Notes: generated by a model not told the origin, from the sequence alone. Positions 33,826 through 47,268 are shown, numbered from the stretch's first letter. The stretch is 64,000 nucleotides of DNA from Lactifluus volemus (GCA_022376515.1 WTXI01000004.1:496001-560000); one strand, 5' to 3'. A program made the numbers and translations.

Positions 33826-34872
33826 CTTGAGTCCAGGGATAGCCTACCAAGTGCCGCCATCCTCGTCATTCTGCGTGGAAGATAGACTGACCCATTTTAG
33901 AATTACCCTCGTACACCTACATATAGCTTCCCGAACCTCTCCATTAAACGCGATCGCGACGAACGTGGCCACGGCCAGAACGAGGTAAACTGGCGGCGCA
34001 GTATCACTGGATGGGGCACAACCTCAAGCTCCGCGGGATTCGCAAGATACGCAGACGGCGTCAATAAGTGGGTCACAAGGCGGGATCATTTATCATGGAG
34101 CGTAGAACGATGGGCAGGATGAGATTTCCATAAAATAAAAAAGATGACAAACGCACCACGGGTATTGTATCGATATTATTGGTGGCATCAGTTCAATACC
34201 CTTCTCGCGCTCCAGCTCTATGCTATTGAATTTGTGCCGATACTACCCTTCCTCTCACCTGCATCATGCATACATTCGCCTCAGCGCCAGTGGTGGTACG
34301 TGTCGCTTTCTATATGGGCAGACGGGTCGATGATGCGGTATTGAACTTTGACAGGTAACGATCGGTCGAGAGTGAGAGTGAAGAGGTATTAAGCTTTAAG
34401 TTTTTCACAACCGTAGCAGCTACAAGCATGGAGGTATGGCGACGGAAAACGAAGAAACGAAGTTGGTGACTGTGACACCATCATCAGCAACTCACTTGCA
34501 CGTGACCGACAGGGCGCTTCGAGTCTGCTTCCCGTGGCGCCTCTGCCTCCGCCTCTAGTTCTAATACTAAACAAAGGTTGATATAGTACTGTCATTCGGT
34601 AGCAGTGATTGTACGTAACTTGAAATATACATTGCACTCAAAGTGAGAATAAAGATGGTCAACATGTATGTGATAATCATCGAGACGCATACTCATATGT
34701 TGACTAAGATAAGCTAGTAGGGCTGCCTAGTGTAACAGTCTCATAAATGACTAGGATATGGTGGTCGTTATGAGCAAGAAAGTAGACAGAGTCACAATGT
34801 GAGCACGATTAAGATGGATAAATGTGTGGAGGACGTACTTCGATCCACCAATTCGCTCCATGGCTGCAGCGC

Positions 34873-36469
34873 TCACACATATACACCCGGGGATCTATCG
34901 AACATTGAATGATCCACCCAGCGCAGGCTGACGGGATGGCCTGCTACTTCTCGTTCATTGAGAAATCTGGCAAATGCATTCCGGGCATCATCGCCTCCTA
35001 CAGAATATTCAACCTCCTCAAGGTTCGGAAGGAGCTCCAGTGGTGGCTCTGCATCGTCAGATGGTAAGGAACGGGAGATGTTGCTGATGAGATTATCATG
35101 TACACGAATGGTTCTTGCGTTGATGAATGGCCTAAGAAGTTCACGCCACTGTCTTCGGTCAATATCGTTGTACCATCGCGATGATTCATCGTAACCTCGG
35201 GAGTTGAATGTGACCTTCTCTACAACAGAAAGTACGGGCGAAAGTGCACCGAAGAATTGCACTGTAGACGCAACCGGCCAGTTGAGATCATGTCTGCAAC
35301 TGATCTTCAACATCAAAGGAGCGTGCCGCTTCCAAGGGAGTGGATCTAAGGAAAGGGTAGATGCACAGAAAGTTACCTGGAGAGCGGTAAATGTGAGGTT
35401 CTCGTATGCTTGCATGAACTGAAAAAGGCCTGGAAAAGTAAAGGGGGGCTGAGGGAAAAGATGGGCACGAAAGGTGCTGAGAGAAGGGGCGCTGATCCGA
35501 GCCACAAGGCCCTCCAAATAGGTGCTCACGCCAATGAACGCAAACCGGCGTAGGTTAGGAAGTGTGATCATGTCTGGGGTCTGGGACTTCCTTTCAATAT
35601 CACGGTTGGGGATATTGACTTTAAATGCAATGGTCAGCTTCTCCAGCTGAACCATAAGCGAAAGTCGGGTGAGTATATAACTCGGAGGGAAATAGGCGGA
35701 TGCCGGGATATCGAGAAGCTCGAGAGTGACGAGTCGTGTGGCAGTTGTGAGTATGGATGATCCAATTGGAAGGTAAACCTTCGACAGTTTGAGATGGCGT
35801 AGATTGGGCGCTTGAAACGTTACAGGAAGGGCCATTTCGATCCGAGAATAGCCTGAGATATAAATGCGCTCCAGATCGGGGAATTGATCATCCATAACCG
35901 TGAGGAGCTTCTTGTCAAGGATCCAAAAGAAAATGTTACGCACGCGATCACGGTGTGAAAGTGCGAGACGTATACCCGATTCATCTTCTGCTTCTATCTC
36001 CCGTTCAACGTCATAAGAGATGGAGAGTGGTAGAGGTGGTGAATGTACGAGCATGTCCGCTATGGGCACACCGTTGGTGCAGTAGAGATGAAGGTCGAGC
36101 CTGGATGGTGATTCAAGAATAAGATTTCTCCATTGTCGACAAACATGTGCCAGTTTGTACCACCAACATCGGCGGAACCAAACAAAAACCGTCCTAATTT
36201 TATTGCGATATTCGTCCGACTCCGGATCTGGCATCATGATCCGATAAAGCTCAAATATATTGAGAAGCACGTCATCGTTCAGGATATGGATAGGTGAGTG
36301 TGGTCTATTGCTGTTGAGCCCTATTAATTCACAAGGCTGTGAACAGACCAGATAACACAACTTGAAGGATTTGGAAACTCACGACTTGGTTCAAGACTTG
36401 TCCACGTCGATCGGCGGCGGCGACCGTTCTAATGAGAGAAGGATAACTTATGGTAGAGCAACCATGCAT
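34873..36469 (-). CDS. F-box/LRR-like protein, copy 10 (exon-1 frameshift)
   Basis: Exon 2 (34873-36320) is fully open: F-box IHILNDDVLLNIFELYRI, WWYKLAHVCRQWRNLILESP, leucine-rich strands and the ending SPGVYV. Exon 1 (36383-36469, MHGCSTISYPSLIRTVAA) is 87 nt. It has lost 3 nt plus 1 nt (acttgtccacg for acttggtccacg), so splicing at the usual sites gives the wrong phase. Translation could instead start at an in-frame ATG at 36360 (MCYLVCSQPCELIGLN) if the intron is retained, which would give 495 aa. Very close relative of copy 4. Either a recent pseudogene or a gene that depends on the alternative start. Confidence 0.68.
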
Positions 36470-38840
36470 ATTCAGGGAGGCGAGTAATGACCTGTAAATG
36501 TGATTGAAAAGTTCACGGTGTCGCAATGGCGGTAGTGTGCATTGGCCATGCTCCGTCCTCGTGACGGTGGTGTACTTGGGCGCTGAGCTATATCCAGAAT
36601 GGGCATGTTCATAGGCGTGCCACTGACACAGCGCGGATGTGGAAGAAGTTTCAAGAGCTGCCCACTCGCACTTTTGTGAACATGTTTTACACAAAACGTC
36701 AAGCGCGTTTCTGTACGTGGCGCTGACGAACGTCCAAGGAAAGATGGACGTACGGTTCGGCGGGCCGAGTCCTGTTATAGCCGTTGTTTCCTCTCCTAAC
36801 GGTGACCAGCAAAGGACTCATGGCGATGACTCACTGATTTTTAGGAGGATCGCACAGGCGGACGCTGTGCAGCTATCCAGGGATTTTGGCCCGAGAGATT
36901 CTATCGCTGGCGTGGAGAGTCCGCTGTACCTGTATGGCCTCTGCCTTCCACCTCGAATATTGCCACGGCGCCCGCACTCGCGAACACGAGCTGCTGAATA
37001 AGATATGGGATGTTGAGTTTGATCTCGACTTTCCTTTCCCCAGAGCGTGAAGTCGCGCAAATATCTGGACCAGGGCCGAGACTACTAGCTGCTGGAGTTG
37101 GAGACTGGTGGGTCCTCGAAGAGAGGGGAGCAGTCCGTCCTTGGATATGGGGCTGTACTGCACGGTGGACCCGTCATTAGTTTCGGCATTCAACACGCAT
37201 TGTTTCAAGCGGTGCCATGCCTGGATGATAGAAACTATATCCCTACACATGCCAGACGATGAAAATGTCATGATATTTTCGGTTATGTAGGTAGCATACA
37301 TGAAAGGCTATACTTTAGAAATTATCGTGACGGATTCTCTTCTCCAAACTCATCCGCTATGAATCACATCCCTTGATACACGGGAGCGTGCGAAACGTCC
37401 TTGGATTCAAACATACCACATGTGCAGTCGAGGTATCTTTGGCACCAGAGCCGGATGTGGTTTCGTTGATTGTGAGTTGTGGGGCATAAAGCGTGAGCAG
37501 GGAGTGCTAGTTGTGTTGAAGGGTGAAGGCACAAGCGACGGAGAAGTGAAAGTAAGGGTGGGGGGAAAGAAACCCGGTCTGTTCCATAAGATAAATACGC
37601 ACGCCAGGCTGGATATTCCGACATCGCCTAGGATGTCTGCAGCCGCCGCCCCGATAATGCACTCGTTCGTCTATGTGAGGGGTTTGGTGAGTACAGACCA
37701 GCGTTGAACGGAAGATGCACACCTTCGAAATCCTGTGAAATGGGTGAAAAAGACATGGCAGCTTTCATTTTGAATCCAGGGGTAGCCTACCAAGCACTGC
37801 CATCTTTATTATTCCGTGTGAAAGATAGACGGCCCCATTTTCGAGCTACCCTCGTAGACCTACATATACGTGAGATACCCGAACCTCCTCTCCACAGGCT
37901 TAAACCCAACGGTGACGAGCACCCCCACTGCCAGAACGAGCTAAACTGGCGGCGCAGTATCACTGGATGGGGCACAACCTCAAGCTCTGCGGGATTTGGA
38001 AGATACGGACAGACGGCATCGAAAATTGGTTACACAGCGGAATTCTTTATCACGGAGCTTGGAATAATGGGAAAAAATATTGGATTGGCAGGTTGGGCTC
38101 AAAGTACAACAATTCGAAAACGATGACAGACGCACCACGGATTTTGTATCGATATTATTGGTGACACCACGTCGATACCCTTCTCGCGCTCCAGCCGCCG
38201 ATATCCTTTCCTCTGACCTGCATCACGCATACCTTTGTTTCAGCGCCAGTGGTGGTAAGTGTCGTTTCTCTATATGGGCAGACGGGTCGATGTTGGGGAG
38301 TTGTTAGTATATTGACCGGCAATGATGGCCGAGAGTGAGAGTGGAGAGGTATTATGAGCTCGAATTCTCACATTCGTACCAGCTACAAGAATGGAGGCAT
38401 GGCGATGGAAACGAAGAAACGAAGGATGACTAGGTGACTGACTGGTAACTGGCGCGAAAGCTGTGAACAGGCTTGAATTAACCAACACATCACGTGATCG
38501 AAAGTTGCTAATGGAGGCGTAAAACTGAACGATATTTGCCGGTTCTGTCAAAGAGAAGAAGAAAAAGGACTGGAAACTGTAGTGTACATGTACACACACC
38601 ACAGGGACGTTTTATCTAACCTCAAGATATAGTTGGACAATCCAAGGAACACTGTGTGACCTTGAAACGAGAATAAGGGCTGTGATAACTATCTGCCTTC
38701 ACGCCGCGATTTAATCATGTGGTAGTCATGAACAAGGCAGCTGGTATGAGGGTGAGCGCTGGTGAGGTATGGTCATTTACACTGAGACGCACTACAACTG
38801 TGTTTCACTGGCTGTCGCCGCAGCGCTCACACCCAATGGC
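36470..38840. repeat. Unit 10 intergenic: long P, S, C block with deletion and filler, tail B
   Basis: P (36470 to about 37240) is of the long type. After gaatcacatccct (about 37358-37370) about 190 bp present in unit 4 are missing and replaced by about 40 bp of unrelated sequence ending near 37410, before catgtgcagtcgaggtatct resumes. C continues to about 38440. Tail B is about 38440-38840 and contains a 110-codon minus frame (38270-38602) related to that of unit 6. Confidence 0.6.
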
Positions 38841-40419
38841 TTATCTATTCCGCACCATTCCGGCGAAGAAACTTGAATGAGCCACCTCGCGCAGGCTCAC
38901 TGGATGGCCTGCTACCCGCCGTGCCTTAACGAATGCATCAAGTGCGTCCAGAGCATCGATCCCTACAGAATCATATCCAACCTCCTCAAGGTTCGGAAGG
39001 AGCTCAAGTGGTGGCACTCCATCGTCCGATAGTAAGGGACGAAGGATATTGTGAACGAGCTCACCTTGCACATGAATAGTCTTTGCGTTGGTGAATGGTG
39101 TAAGAAGTTCACGCCACTGTCTTTGGTCGACATCGTTGTGCCATTCTGATAACCGTTCGTGTCTTTGGTAGCTGAATGTGACTTGCTCGACAACAGAAAG
39201 TAGGGGTGAAAGTGTACCAAATGATTGGGCGGTAGACGCAACCTGCCAGTCGAGATGTCTGCAGGCGATCACCAACACCAAGGGACTGCTCAGACTCCAA
39301 GGAACCGCATGTAAGGAAACGGCAAGTGCACCGAAATTTACGTGGACAGAGGTAAATCTGAGGTTCTCGGATGATTGCATGAACTGTAAGAGGGGTGGAA
39401 AAGTAAAGGAGAGCTGATTAAAAAGGTAGACATGAACTTTGTTGAGGGAGGGGGCGCTGATCCGAGCGACAAGACGTTCCAAATATGTGGCCGTACCTCT
39501 GAACGAAAACCAGCGTAGGTTAGGAAGTGTGGTCATTTCCGGGGTCTGGCGCGGCTGCCTTTCAATATCGCGGCTGGGGATAGGGGATAGAAAGTTAATG
39601 CACAGGTACTCCAACTGGAGCATAAGCGAAAGTCGGGCAAGTAGATAACTTGGAGGGAAATAGGTGGATGCAGGGATATGGCGAAGCGAGAGAGTGACGA
39701 GTCACGCGATACTCGTTGTGAGAATGGGTGATCCAATTGGAAGGGAAGCCATCGACAGTCTGATATGGCGTAGATTGGGGGCTTGAAACGTTACAGGAAG
39801 GACCACTTCGGTCAGAGAAGTGATATACAGGCGTTCCAGAATTGGGAATTGATCATCCATAACCGTGACAAATTTCTCCAGATTTGGGAGCATCCAAAAG
39901 TAAATATGACCCACGCGATCACGGTGCGAAAGTGCTAGCGATATACCCGATTCATCTTCTGCTGTTATCTTCTGATTAGTGCCATACTCGATGGTGAGTG
40001 GTAGAGGTGGTGAATGTGCAAGCATGTCTGCTACAGGCACGCCATTGGTGCAATAGAGATGAAGGTCGAGTCGGGCTGGAGATTCAAGAATAACATTTCG
40101 CCATTGTCGACAAACGTGTGCCAGTTTGTACCACCAACGTTGGCGTTTCCAATTAACGACCAACTTAGTTTCGGTGTCGTATTCGTCCGGATCTGCCAGC
40201 CGATAAAGATGGAATATATTGAGAAGCACGTCATCGTTGAGGATAGGGATAGGTGAGTGACGTCTAACGCCGTTGAGTCCTTATATATTTGTAAGTTTGT
40301 CAACGGAATGAACAGATTAGGGACACAAATATTTGGAACTCACGACTTGGTTCACGTCGGCCGCCGGCGAGCCTTCTAATGAAGGAAGGATAACTTGGGG
40401 TCAAGCAGCAACCAGGCAT
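38841..40419 (-). pseudogene. F-box/LRR-like, copy 11 (single nonsense codon)
   Basis: Exon 1 is 40344-40419, the 64-nt intron is 40280-40343 (acceptor TAAG) and exon 2 is 38841-40279. The F-box (MLLNIFHLYRLADPDEYDTE; WWYKLAHVCRQWRNVILESP) and everything after it stay in one frame except for a TGA at 39702-39704. There the siblings read GLVTL and this copy reads stop-LVTL. Downstream the same frame runs open for 287 codons to 38841 (RNR end). A single base change explains it, so this is either a very young pseudogene or an allele with a readable stop. The truncated product would be about 200 aa and keep the F-box. Confidence 0.8.
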
Positions 40420-42591
40420 TTTCAGGGTGAGTGGATATGATTGAAGTGATTCACGGTGTACACTGGACACTGGCACTGGCAGTACTAGTAGTATGTACGC
40501 CTCGCACCCATGAGGCAGTGTCCTTACAAAACTTAAATTACTGGTGCTGAGTGATATCCAGAATGGGACGCTGACAACTATTTTCGACGCTTGGTCACGT
40601 GCGGCACACCACACATTCCCACGGCCTCCCATCATCAAACAAGGCAGGGCCGAGACCTATAGCTGCTGGAGTTGGAGGCTGTGGCTCGTCTGCCAAGGGC
40701 GTGCGTGAGGAGAGCATTCCGTTCTTGGATATGGGGCTGTCCAATATGGTGGACCTGTCGTTAGTTTACACGCACTTTGCGTCAAGCGGTGTCATGCCTG
40801 ACTAGGCTGAGATGAGAATGGCCGGGTGGTAACAACTGAACCCCTCACACATGCCAGACGATGAAAATGCCATGATATATTCAAATATATAGGTAGAGTA
40901 CATGAACAACTATACTTTAGAAATTATCATGACGGATTCTCTCTTCTCCAAAAGTATCTTCATCCGCTATGAAGAGAGCAACATCTCACAAGACCCTTGA
41001 AGGACGATATACACCACATTGATGGCGGAGATACGGGGTGCTAGCCAGGTTCCGTAAAGGACGAATAAGAACGCCTCGCCAATTTCTGCAGGTGCTAGGT
41101 GCGGTCCCATCACCACATCTTGTTGCGTCACACCGCCCGCCGACCACGATCATGCGGTATCCGTTGCGCCAGGGCCGGATGAGGTTTTGTCGGATATGAG
41201 TTGTGGGGGATAGAGCATGAGCAGGGGTGATAATTGTGTTGAAGGGTGGAGGCACAAGCGACGGAGAAGTGCACGTAGATCCACTGTTCGAGAACATCGG
41301 GCTTCGCTTCCACACGAGTAAAAGTAAATTGCAAGGGGAAACTCTACGTTAGGGTGGGGGAAAGGAACGATCCATGCAAAGAAAGCTGGTTTGTTCCATG
41401 AGATAAATACGCGCGCAAGGTTCGATATTCCGCCATCGTCTGAAATGTCTGCAGCCGCCGCCCCCACGATACGATCGTCCGTCAATGTGAAGGGTCTGGT
41501 GAGTGAACGAAATATGTACACCTTCGAATACTGTGAAACGGCCGAGAAAGACAGGGGAGCTTTCTTCTTGAGTCCAGGGATAGCCTACTAAGCGCCGTCA
41601 TCCTCGTCATTCCGCGTGAAAGATAGACTGACCCATTTTCAAGCTACCCTCGCACACCTACATATACGTGAGCTGCCCCGAACCTCCTCTCCACAAGATC
41701 GCGACGAGCGCGGCCACGGCCAGAACGAGCTAAACTGGCAGCGCAATGGGGCACAACCTCGAGCTCGGCGGGGTTCGCAAGACACTTACAGACGGCATCA
41801 ATAAGTGGGTCACGGAGCATAGAAAGGATGTCGGATAGCAAGGATGAGCTCAAAGTACGGAAGTTCAAAAAAAAAAAGGTGACAGACGCACCACGGGTAT
41901 TGTATCAATGTTATTGGTGGCATCAGTTCGAAACCCTTCACGCGCCCCAGCTCCATCCTATTCATATTTGCACCAATACTATCCTTCCTCGTACCTGCAT
42001 CATGCATACATTCGACTCAGCGCTGGCGGTGAAAAGAAGGATAGATAAATAAAACACCAACCTAGCGATCCTGCCAGTGTGGTACAAAATGCGTTCGGTA
42101 TATGTCGTTTTGTGAGAGTGGAGAAATGTTAATAGCTTGAAGGCTTCACATTCGTGCCAACTGCAAGGCGACTAGGTGACCGTGACTAATTGAAGTTACA
42201 TCAGCAAATCACTGGCACGTGATCGAAACCGCTACCGTTCGCATTTGCGACAGGTTCTTCGAGTCTGCTTCCTGTGGCGCCTCTGCCTCCGCCTCTAGTT
42301 CTAAAACTAAACAACGGTTGGATATAGTACTGTCGTACAGTAACAGTCATTGTACGTAACATAAAATACATCGCACTCAAAATGAGAATAAAGATGGTCA
42401 ACATGTATGTGATAGTCATCAAGGCGCATACTCCTATGTTGACTTAGTAGGGTTACAGTCTCATCAATGACTAGGATATGGTGGTCGTCATGAGAAAGAG
42501 AGTAAACGGACGTGACGATGTGAGCACGATGATGAATAGATGTGATGGAGGACGTACTTTGGTCCACCAACTCGCTCCGTGGCTGTAATGG
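40420..42591. repeat. Unit 11 intergenic: P, S, C blocks and tail A
   Basis: The promoter-like motif is at 40549-40568. S is about 40850-41010, C about 41010-42180 and tail A about 42180-42591. C includes a second, partial copy of the gagagtggaga...cacattcgtgcc segment at about 42040-42170, as in unit 0. No intact gene is seen. An 87-codon minus frame (42307-42570) is the tail-A small ORF with a shifted continuation. Confidence 0.58.
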
Positions 42592-44194
42592 TCACACACG
42601 TAGAGCCGCGGGTTCATCATCAAACATCGAACGATTCACCAAGAACAGGCGGACGGGATGGCCTGCTATTTTCCGTTCATTGAGAAATCTCGTAATTGCG
42701 TCACGAGAACAGCCTCCTCCAGAATATCCAACCTTCTCAAGGCTTGGAAGGAGGTCCAGCGGTGGCTCACCATCGTCAGATGGCAAGAAACGGAAAATAT
42801 TTCCGATGAGATCACCTTGTACACGAATGGTCTTTGCATTGACGAACGGCCTAAGAAGTTCACGCCACTGCCTTCGGGTAACACGGTTGCCAGCACGCCA
42901 TTCTTGTAAATCAAAGTGATCTTGGTAGCTGAATGCGACTTGCTCGACAACAGAAAATACGGGTGAAAGCGTAGCAAAGAGTTGCACCGCAGACGCAACC
43001 TGGCAGTCGAGATGTCTGCGCCTGATTTGCAACATCAAAGGAGTGTGCCGCTTCCATGGGACCGCATGTAAGGAAATGGCACATGTACCGAAAGTTACCT
43101 GCAGAGCGGTAAATGTGAAGTTCTCGGATGATTGCATGAACTGCAAGAGGTGTGGAAAAGTAAAGGGGAGATGAGGAAAAAGGTAGACACGAAAGGTGCT
43201 GAGGGAAGGGGCGCTGATCCGAGCAACAAGGCCTTCCAGATAGGCGCTCACGCCCATGAACGCAAACCAGTGTAGGTTTGGAAGTGTGGTCGTATCCGGG
43301 GTCTGGGTCTGGCGCGACTCCATTTCGACATCGTGGTTGATAGGATATTTAAATGCGATGGACAGCTTCTCCAGCTGAAGCATAAGCGAAAGTCGGGAAA
43401 GTATATAACTTGGAGGGAAGAAGGCGAATTCCGGGATATTGAGAAGCTCGAGTGTGACGAGTCCCGCGGCAGTAGTTGTGAGTAAGGGTGATCCAATTGG
43501 AACGGAAACTGTCGACAGTCTGATATGGCGTAGATTGGGGGCTTGAAACGCTAAAGGAAGGACCACTTTGATTCGAGATCGGATATACACGCGTTCCAGA
43601 TTTGGGAATTGATCATCCATAACTGTGACGAACTTCTCCGTGTTTGGGAGCTGCCGAAAGCAAGTGTGACGCAAGTAAATGTGATGCAAGCGATCACGGT
43701 GCGAAAGTGCGAGCAAGATACCCGATTCATCTTCTGCTGTTATCTTCCGATCAGCATAATAGATGGTGAGTGGTAGAGGTGGCGAATGTGCGAGCATGTC
43801 CGCTACAGGCACACCATTGGTACAGACGAGGTGAAGGTCGAGCCGGGATGGTGATTCAAGAATAATATTTCGCCACTGTCGGCAAACGTGTACCAGTTTG
43901 TACCACCAACGTTGGTCAGGCCAAACAATGGCCGACTCAGTTCCGTCGTCATCTTTTCCCAGATCCGCCAGCCGATAAAGATCAAATATATTCAGAAGCA
44001 CGTCGTCGTTGAGGGTACAGATAGGTAAGTGTCGTCGATCGCTGATGAGCTCTATTAATTCGCAAGGTTGTGAACAGATCAGAGAACACAAAGCATTTGG
44101 ACTCACGACTTGGTTCAAGACTTGGTTCACGGCGGCTGCCGGGGAGCCATTTCATGAAGGGAGGATATCTTATGGTAGAGTAGAAGCCAGGCAT
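42592..44194 (-). CDS. F-box/LRR-like protein, copy 12 (intact)
   Basis: Exon 1 is 44107-44194 (MPGFYSTIRYPPFMKWLPGS, 29 codons plus 1 nt), the 55-nt intron is 44052-44106 (GTGAGT...AATAG) and exon 2 is 42592-44051. The product is about 515 aa. The F-box is near residues 40-85 (ICTLNDDVLLNIFDLYRLAD; WWYKLVHVCRQWRNIILESP). Leucine-rich strands follow (APNLRHIRL, LVTLELLNIP, LPNLHWFAF, PSLSTFRVYL), with the C-terminus DDEPAALRV. No lesion is seen. Exon 2's frame is also open through the intron to an upstream ATG at 44130. It has tail A. This is one of the more diverged intact members, related to copy 1. Confidence 0.84.
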
Positions 44195-46846
44195 ATTCAG
44201 GGAGGTGAGTAACGACATGGATGTGATTGAAGAATTCCCGGTGTAGCAATGGCGGGAGAGTGCATGGACCATGCTCCGTCCTCGTGGATGGTGGTGTCCT
44301 TAGGCGCTGTGCTATATATGGGCATGTTCATATGCGTGTCGCGTGGACATCATGACACAGCGGACGTGGCATGCTAGTACTTCATCGTCTACAAAGAGTT
44401 CAAGAAGTCACAAGAACCGCCCACTGATCCTTTCGTGAACACGTTCTACACAAATGCCAAGCGAGCTTCTGTGCGCAGCGCTGATAAGCATCAAAAGATG
44501 GGCATACAGACCTTTCTACAGCAAATGTAATTTTTTTGGCTACCCTCCCAATGATGACCAGTAAAGCACACGTGGCGATGACCACTGACTCTGAGGAGGA
44601 TCGCACAAGCGGACGCTGCGCCGCTATCGAGGTATTTCGGCCCGAGAGATTTCATGGCGTGGCGAGTCTGCTGCTCCCGTGTCATCTCTGCCTTCTACCT
44701 CGAGTACTGCCACGGCGTTCGCACTCGCGAACGTAAGTGAAGCTGCTGAATAAGCCGTGGGATATCGACTTCAATCTCGATTGATCTTTCCCCAAGGCGT
44801 GGAGACCAATAGCAGCTCGACTCGGAGTTGGACGCTGTGGCGGGTCCTCCAAGTGCGTGCGTGAGGAGAGCATTCCGTCCTTGGATATGGGGCTGTACCG
44901 CATGGTGGACCCGTCGTTAGTTTCGGCATTCAACACGCCCTGTGTGTCAACGGCGTCATGCCTGACTAGGTTGGTATGAAAATGGTTGATGGTCGCTGGG
45001 TGGTAGCAACTGAATCCCCACACATGCCAGACGATGATATATTCAGTTATATAAGTAGAGTACATGAAAAGCTATACTTTAGAAATTATCATGACTGATT
45101 CTCTCTTCCCCAAAACTTCATCCGCTATGAATAGAACGTCACATCAAAACATCTCACAAGATCCCTGAAGGACGATATATACTGTGAGACACCACATTGA
45201 CGGCGGAGTAACGGGGTACTAGCCAGGCTCTATAAAGGACGAATAAGAACGGCTAAGATACCAACGAACCACACCATAGCCACATCGCCATTTTCTGCTG
45301 GTGAGGTGCAGTCCCCATCGCCACATCTTGTTGCGTCGCGCCGCGACCACGACCATGTTTATGCGAGATGCCGTCTACGCCACCGATACGTGTGCGGCCG
45401 AGGTATCATTGGCGCCAAAGCCGGATGATGTATGCTTCGGATATGAGTTGTGGGGCATAGAGCGTGAGCAGAGAGTGCTAGTTGTGTTAAAGAGTGGAGG
45501 CACAGACGATGGAGAACTGCACGTAGATCCATGGTTCGAAAACGTCGGGCTTAGCGTCTGTACAAGGAGGAGTAAATAGTAACGGAAAGAGTGGGGGGAA
45601 AGGAAAGATGCCATGAAAAGAAGCCGGTCTGTTCCATAAATAAGTAAGAGCGCCAGGCTCGATATTCCGACATCGTCTAGAATGTCTGCAGCCGTCGCCC
45701 CGATGATGCACTCGTCCGTCGAATCGTCGATGTGAGGGGTTTGGTGAGTACAGTCCAGCATTGAACGGAAGATGGCCTTCGAATACTGTGACATGGTTGA
45801 AAAAGACACGGGAGCTTTCATCTTGAGTCCGGCGGTTGCCTATACGCACCGCTATCCTCGTCATTCCGCGTGAAAGATAGACTGACCCATTTTCAAGCTA
45901 CCTTCGTACACCTACATATACGTCGAGTTGTCCAAACCCCTCCTCGACAAGCTTAAACCATGGGCGACGAGCGCCACCACAGCCAGAACGAGCTAAACTG
46001 GGGACGCCGTATCACTGGATGGGACACAACATCAAGCTCCGCGGCATCGATAAGTGGTTACACGGCGGGATTCTTAATCACGGAGCTTAGAACGATGGGA
46101 AATGGGCAAAATATTAGATAGTCAGGTTGAGCTCAAAGTACAGAAATTCAAAAAAAAAAAAGATGAGACGCACCACGAATATTGTATAGATGTTCTTCAA
46201 TTCGATACCCATCTCGCGTTCCAGCATGCTATTCATATTTGCGATGATACTAACCAACCTCGTGAATATCGCGTATCCTGCCAGTGTGGTATGAAATGCG
46301 TTCGGTAAGTGTCGTTTTTCTATACGGGCAGACGCGTTGCTAGTGCCGTGTTAGTACTTTGACCGGTGACGATCTGCGCCATTGGAGAAAGTGAAAGTGG
46401 AGAGGTGTTATTGACTTGAAGGTTTCACATTCGTGGAAGGAGCAAGCATGGAGGCATAACGACGGAAAAGAGAGGTGACTGAGCTGCCGAACACGTGATC
46501 AAAAGATACTCACCAGGCCACAGCCTTCAACAGGAAAAGCACTGGCAATTGCAGTGTAGATACATCACAGGGACAAGCTATCTAACCTCAAGTTATATTT
46601 TTACAGTCCAAGGAACAGGGTGTGAACACGAAACGTCGGAAACGAGAACTAGTAGGGAGTGAGTGATACGAAGTACTGTCATAACTATCTGCCTTAACGC
46701 TGCGAATTAACTGCATGGTCATCATGAACACGGCAGCTGATATGAGAGTGAGTGCTAGTGAGATATGGACAATTATACTGAGACGCACTGTGTTCCCCCA
46801 CCCATTCTGGCAGTCGCTGGGCCCGGGAGCGCTCACATTCAATAGC
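44195..46846. repeat. Unit 12 intergenic: long P, S, C blocks and tail B
   Basis: P is long (44195 to about 45010), with gtgctatatatgggcatg in place of the promoter-like motif. S is about 45010-45200, C about 45200-46480 and tail B about 46480-46846. C includes the insert 'cctgccagtgtggtatgaaatgcg' near 46270. Frames are short and inconsistent with siblings. Confidence 0.58.
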
Positions 46847-47268
46847 TTATAGATCCGAGTCCGAGTCCCAAAACGAGTCCAACTCGGAGTCATCGAGGGT
46901 CGTTGAACGATTCACCACGCGCAGGCTCACGGGATGGCCTGCTTCTCGTCGTGCATCGACGAACGCATTCAAATCAAGTGCGTCCCAAGCATTGAGCCTT
47001 CCAGAATATTCAAACTCTTCAAGGTTCGGTAGGAGCTCCAGTGGTGGGTCTCCATCGTGAGATAGCAGGGAACGTGTGATGTTGCCAACGAGGTCATCGT
47101 GTACATGAATAGTCCTCACATTGGTGAACCGTGTAAGAAGTTCACGCCATTGTCTTCCGTCAACATGGATGATCCAACCTGATGATTGATCACGCGAATC
47201 GTGAGCGAGGGTAACTTGCTCCACAGCAGAGTATACCGGTGAAAGTGCACCAAGGGCTCGCATTGAGG

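Larger units (their letters stand above)
32773..34872. repeat. Unit 9 intergenic: short P, S, C blocks and tail A
   Basis: The promoter-like motif is at 32902-32921. Block S (about 33080-33250) holds the perfect hairpin at 33182-33202. Block C runs from about 33250 to 34500 and includes the longest uninterrupted frame of the companion block (33217-33825 minus, 202 codons). Tail A is about 34500-34872. Confidence 0.6.

Noticed and set aside
47262..47268. Reading the target duplication as 8 bp (hAT or KDZ type)
   Set aside because: The flanking bases differ (C before the left copy, A after the right copy), so only ATTGAGG is duplicated exactly; superfamily left open.
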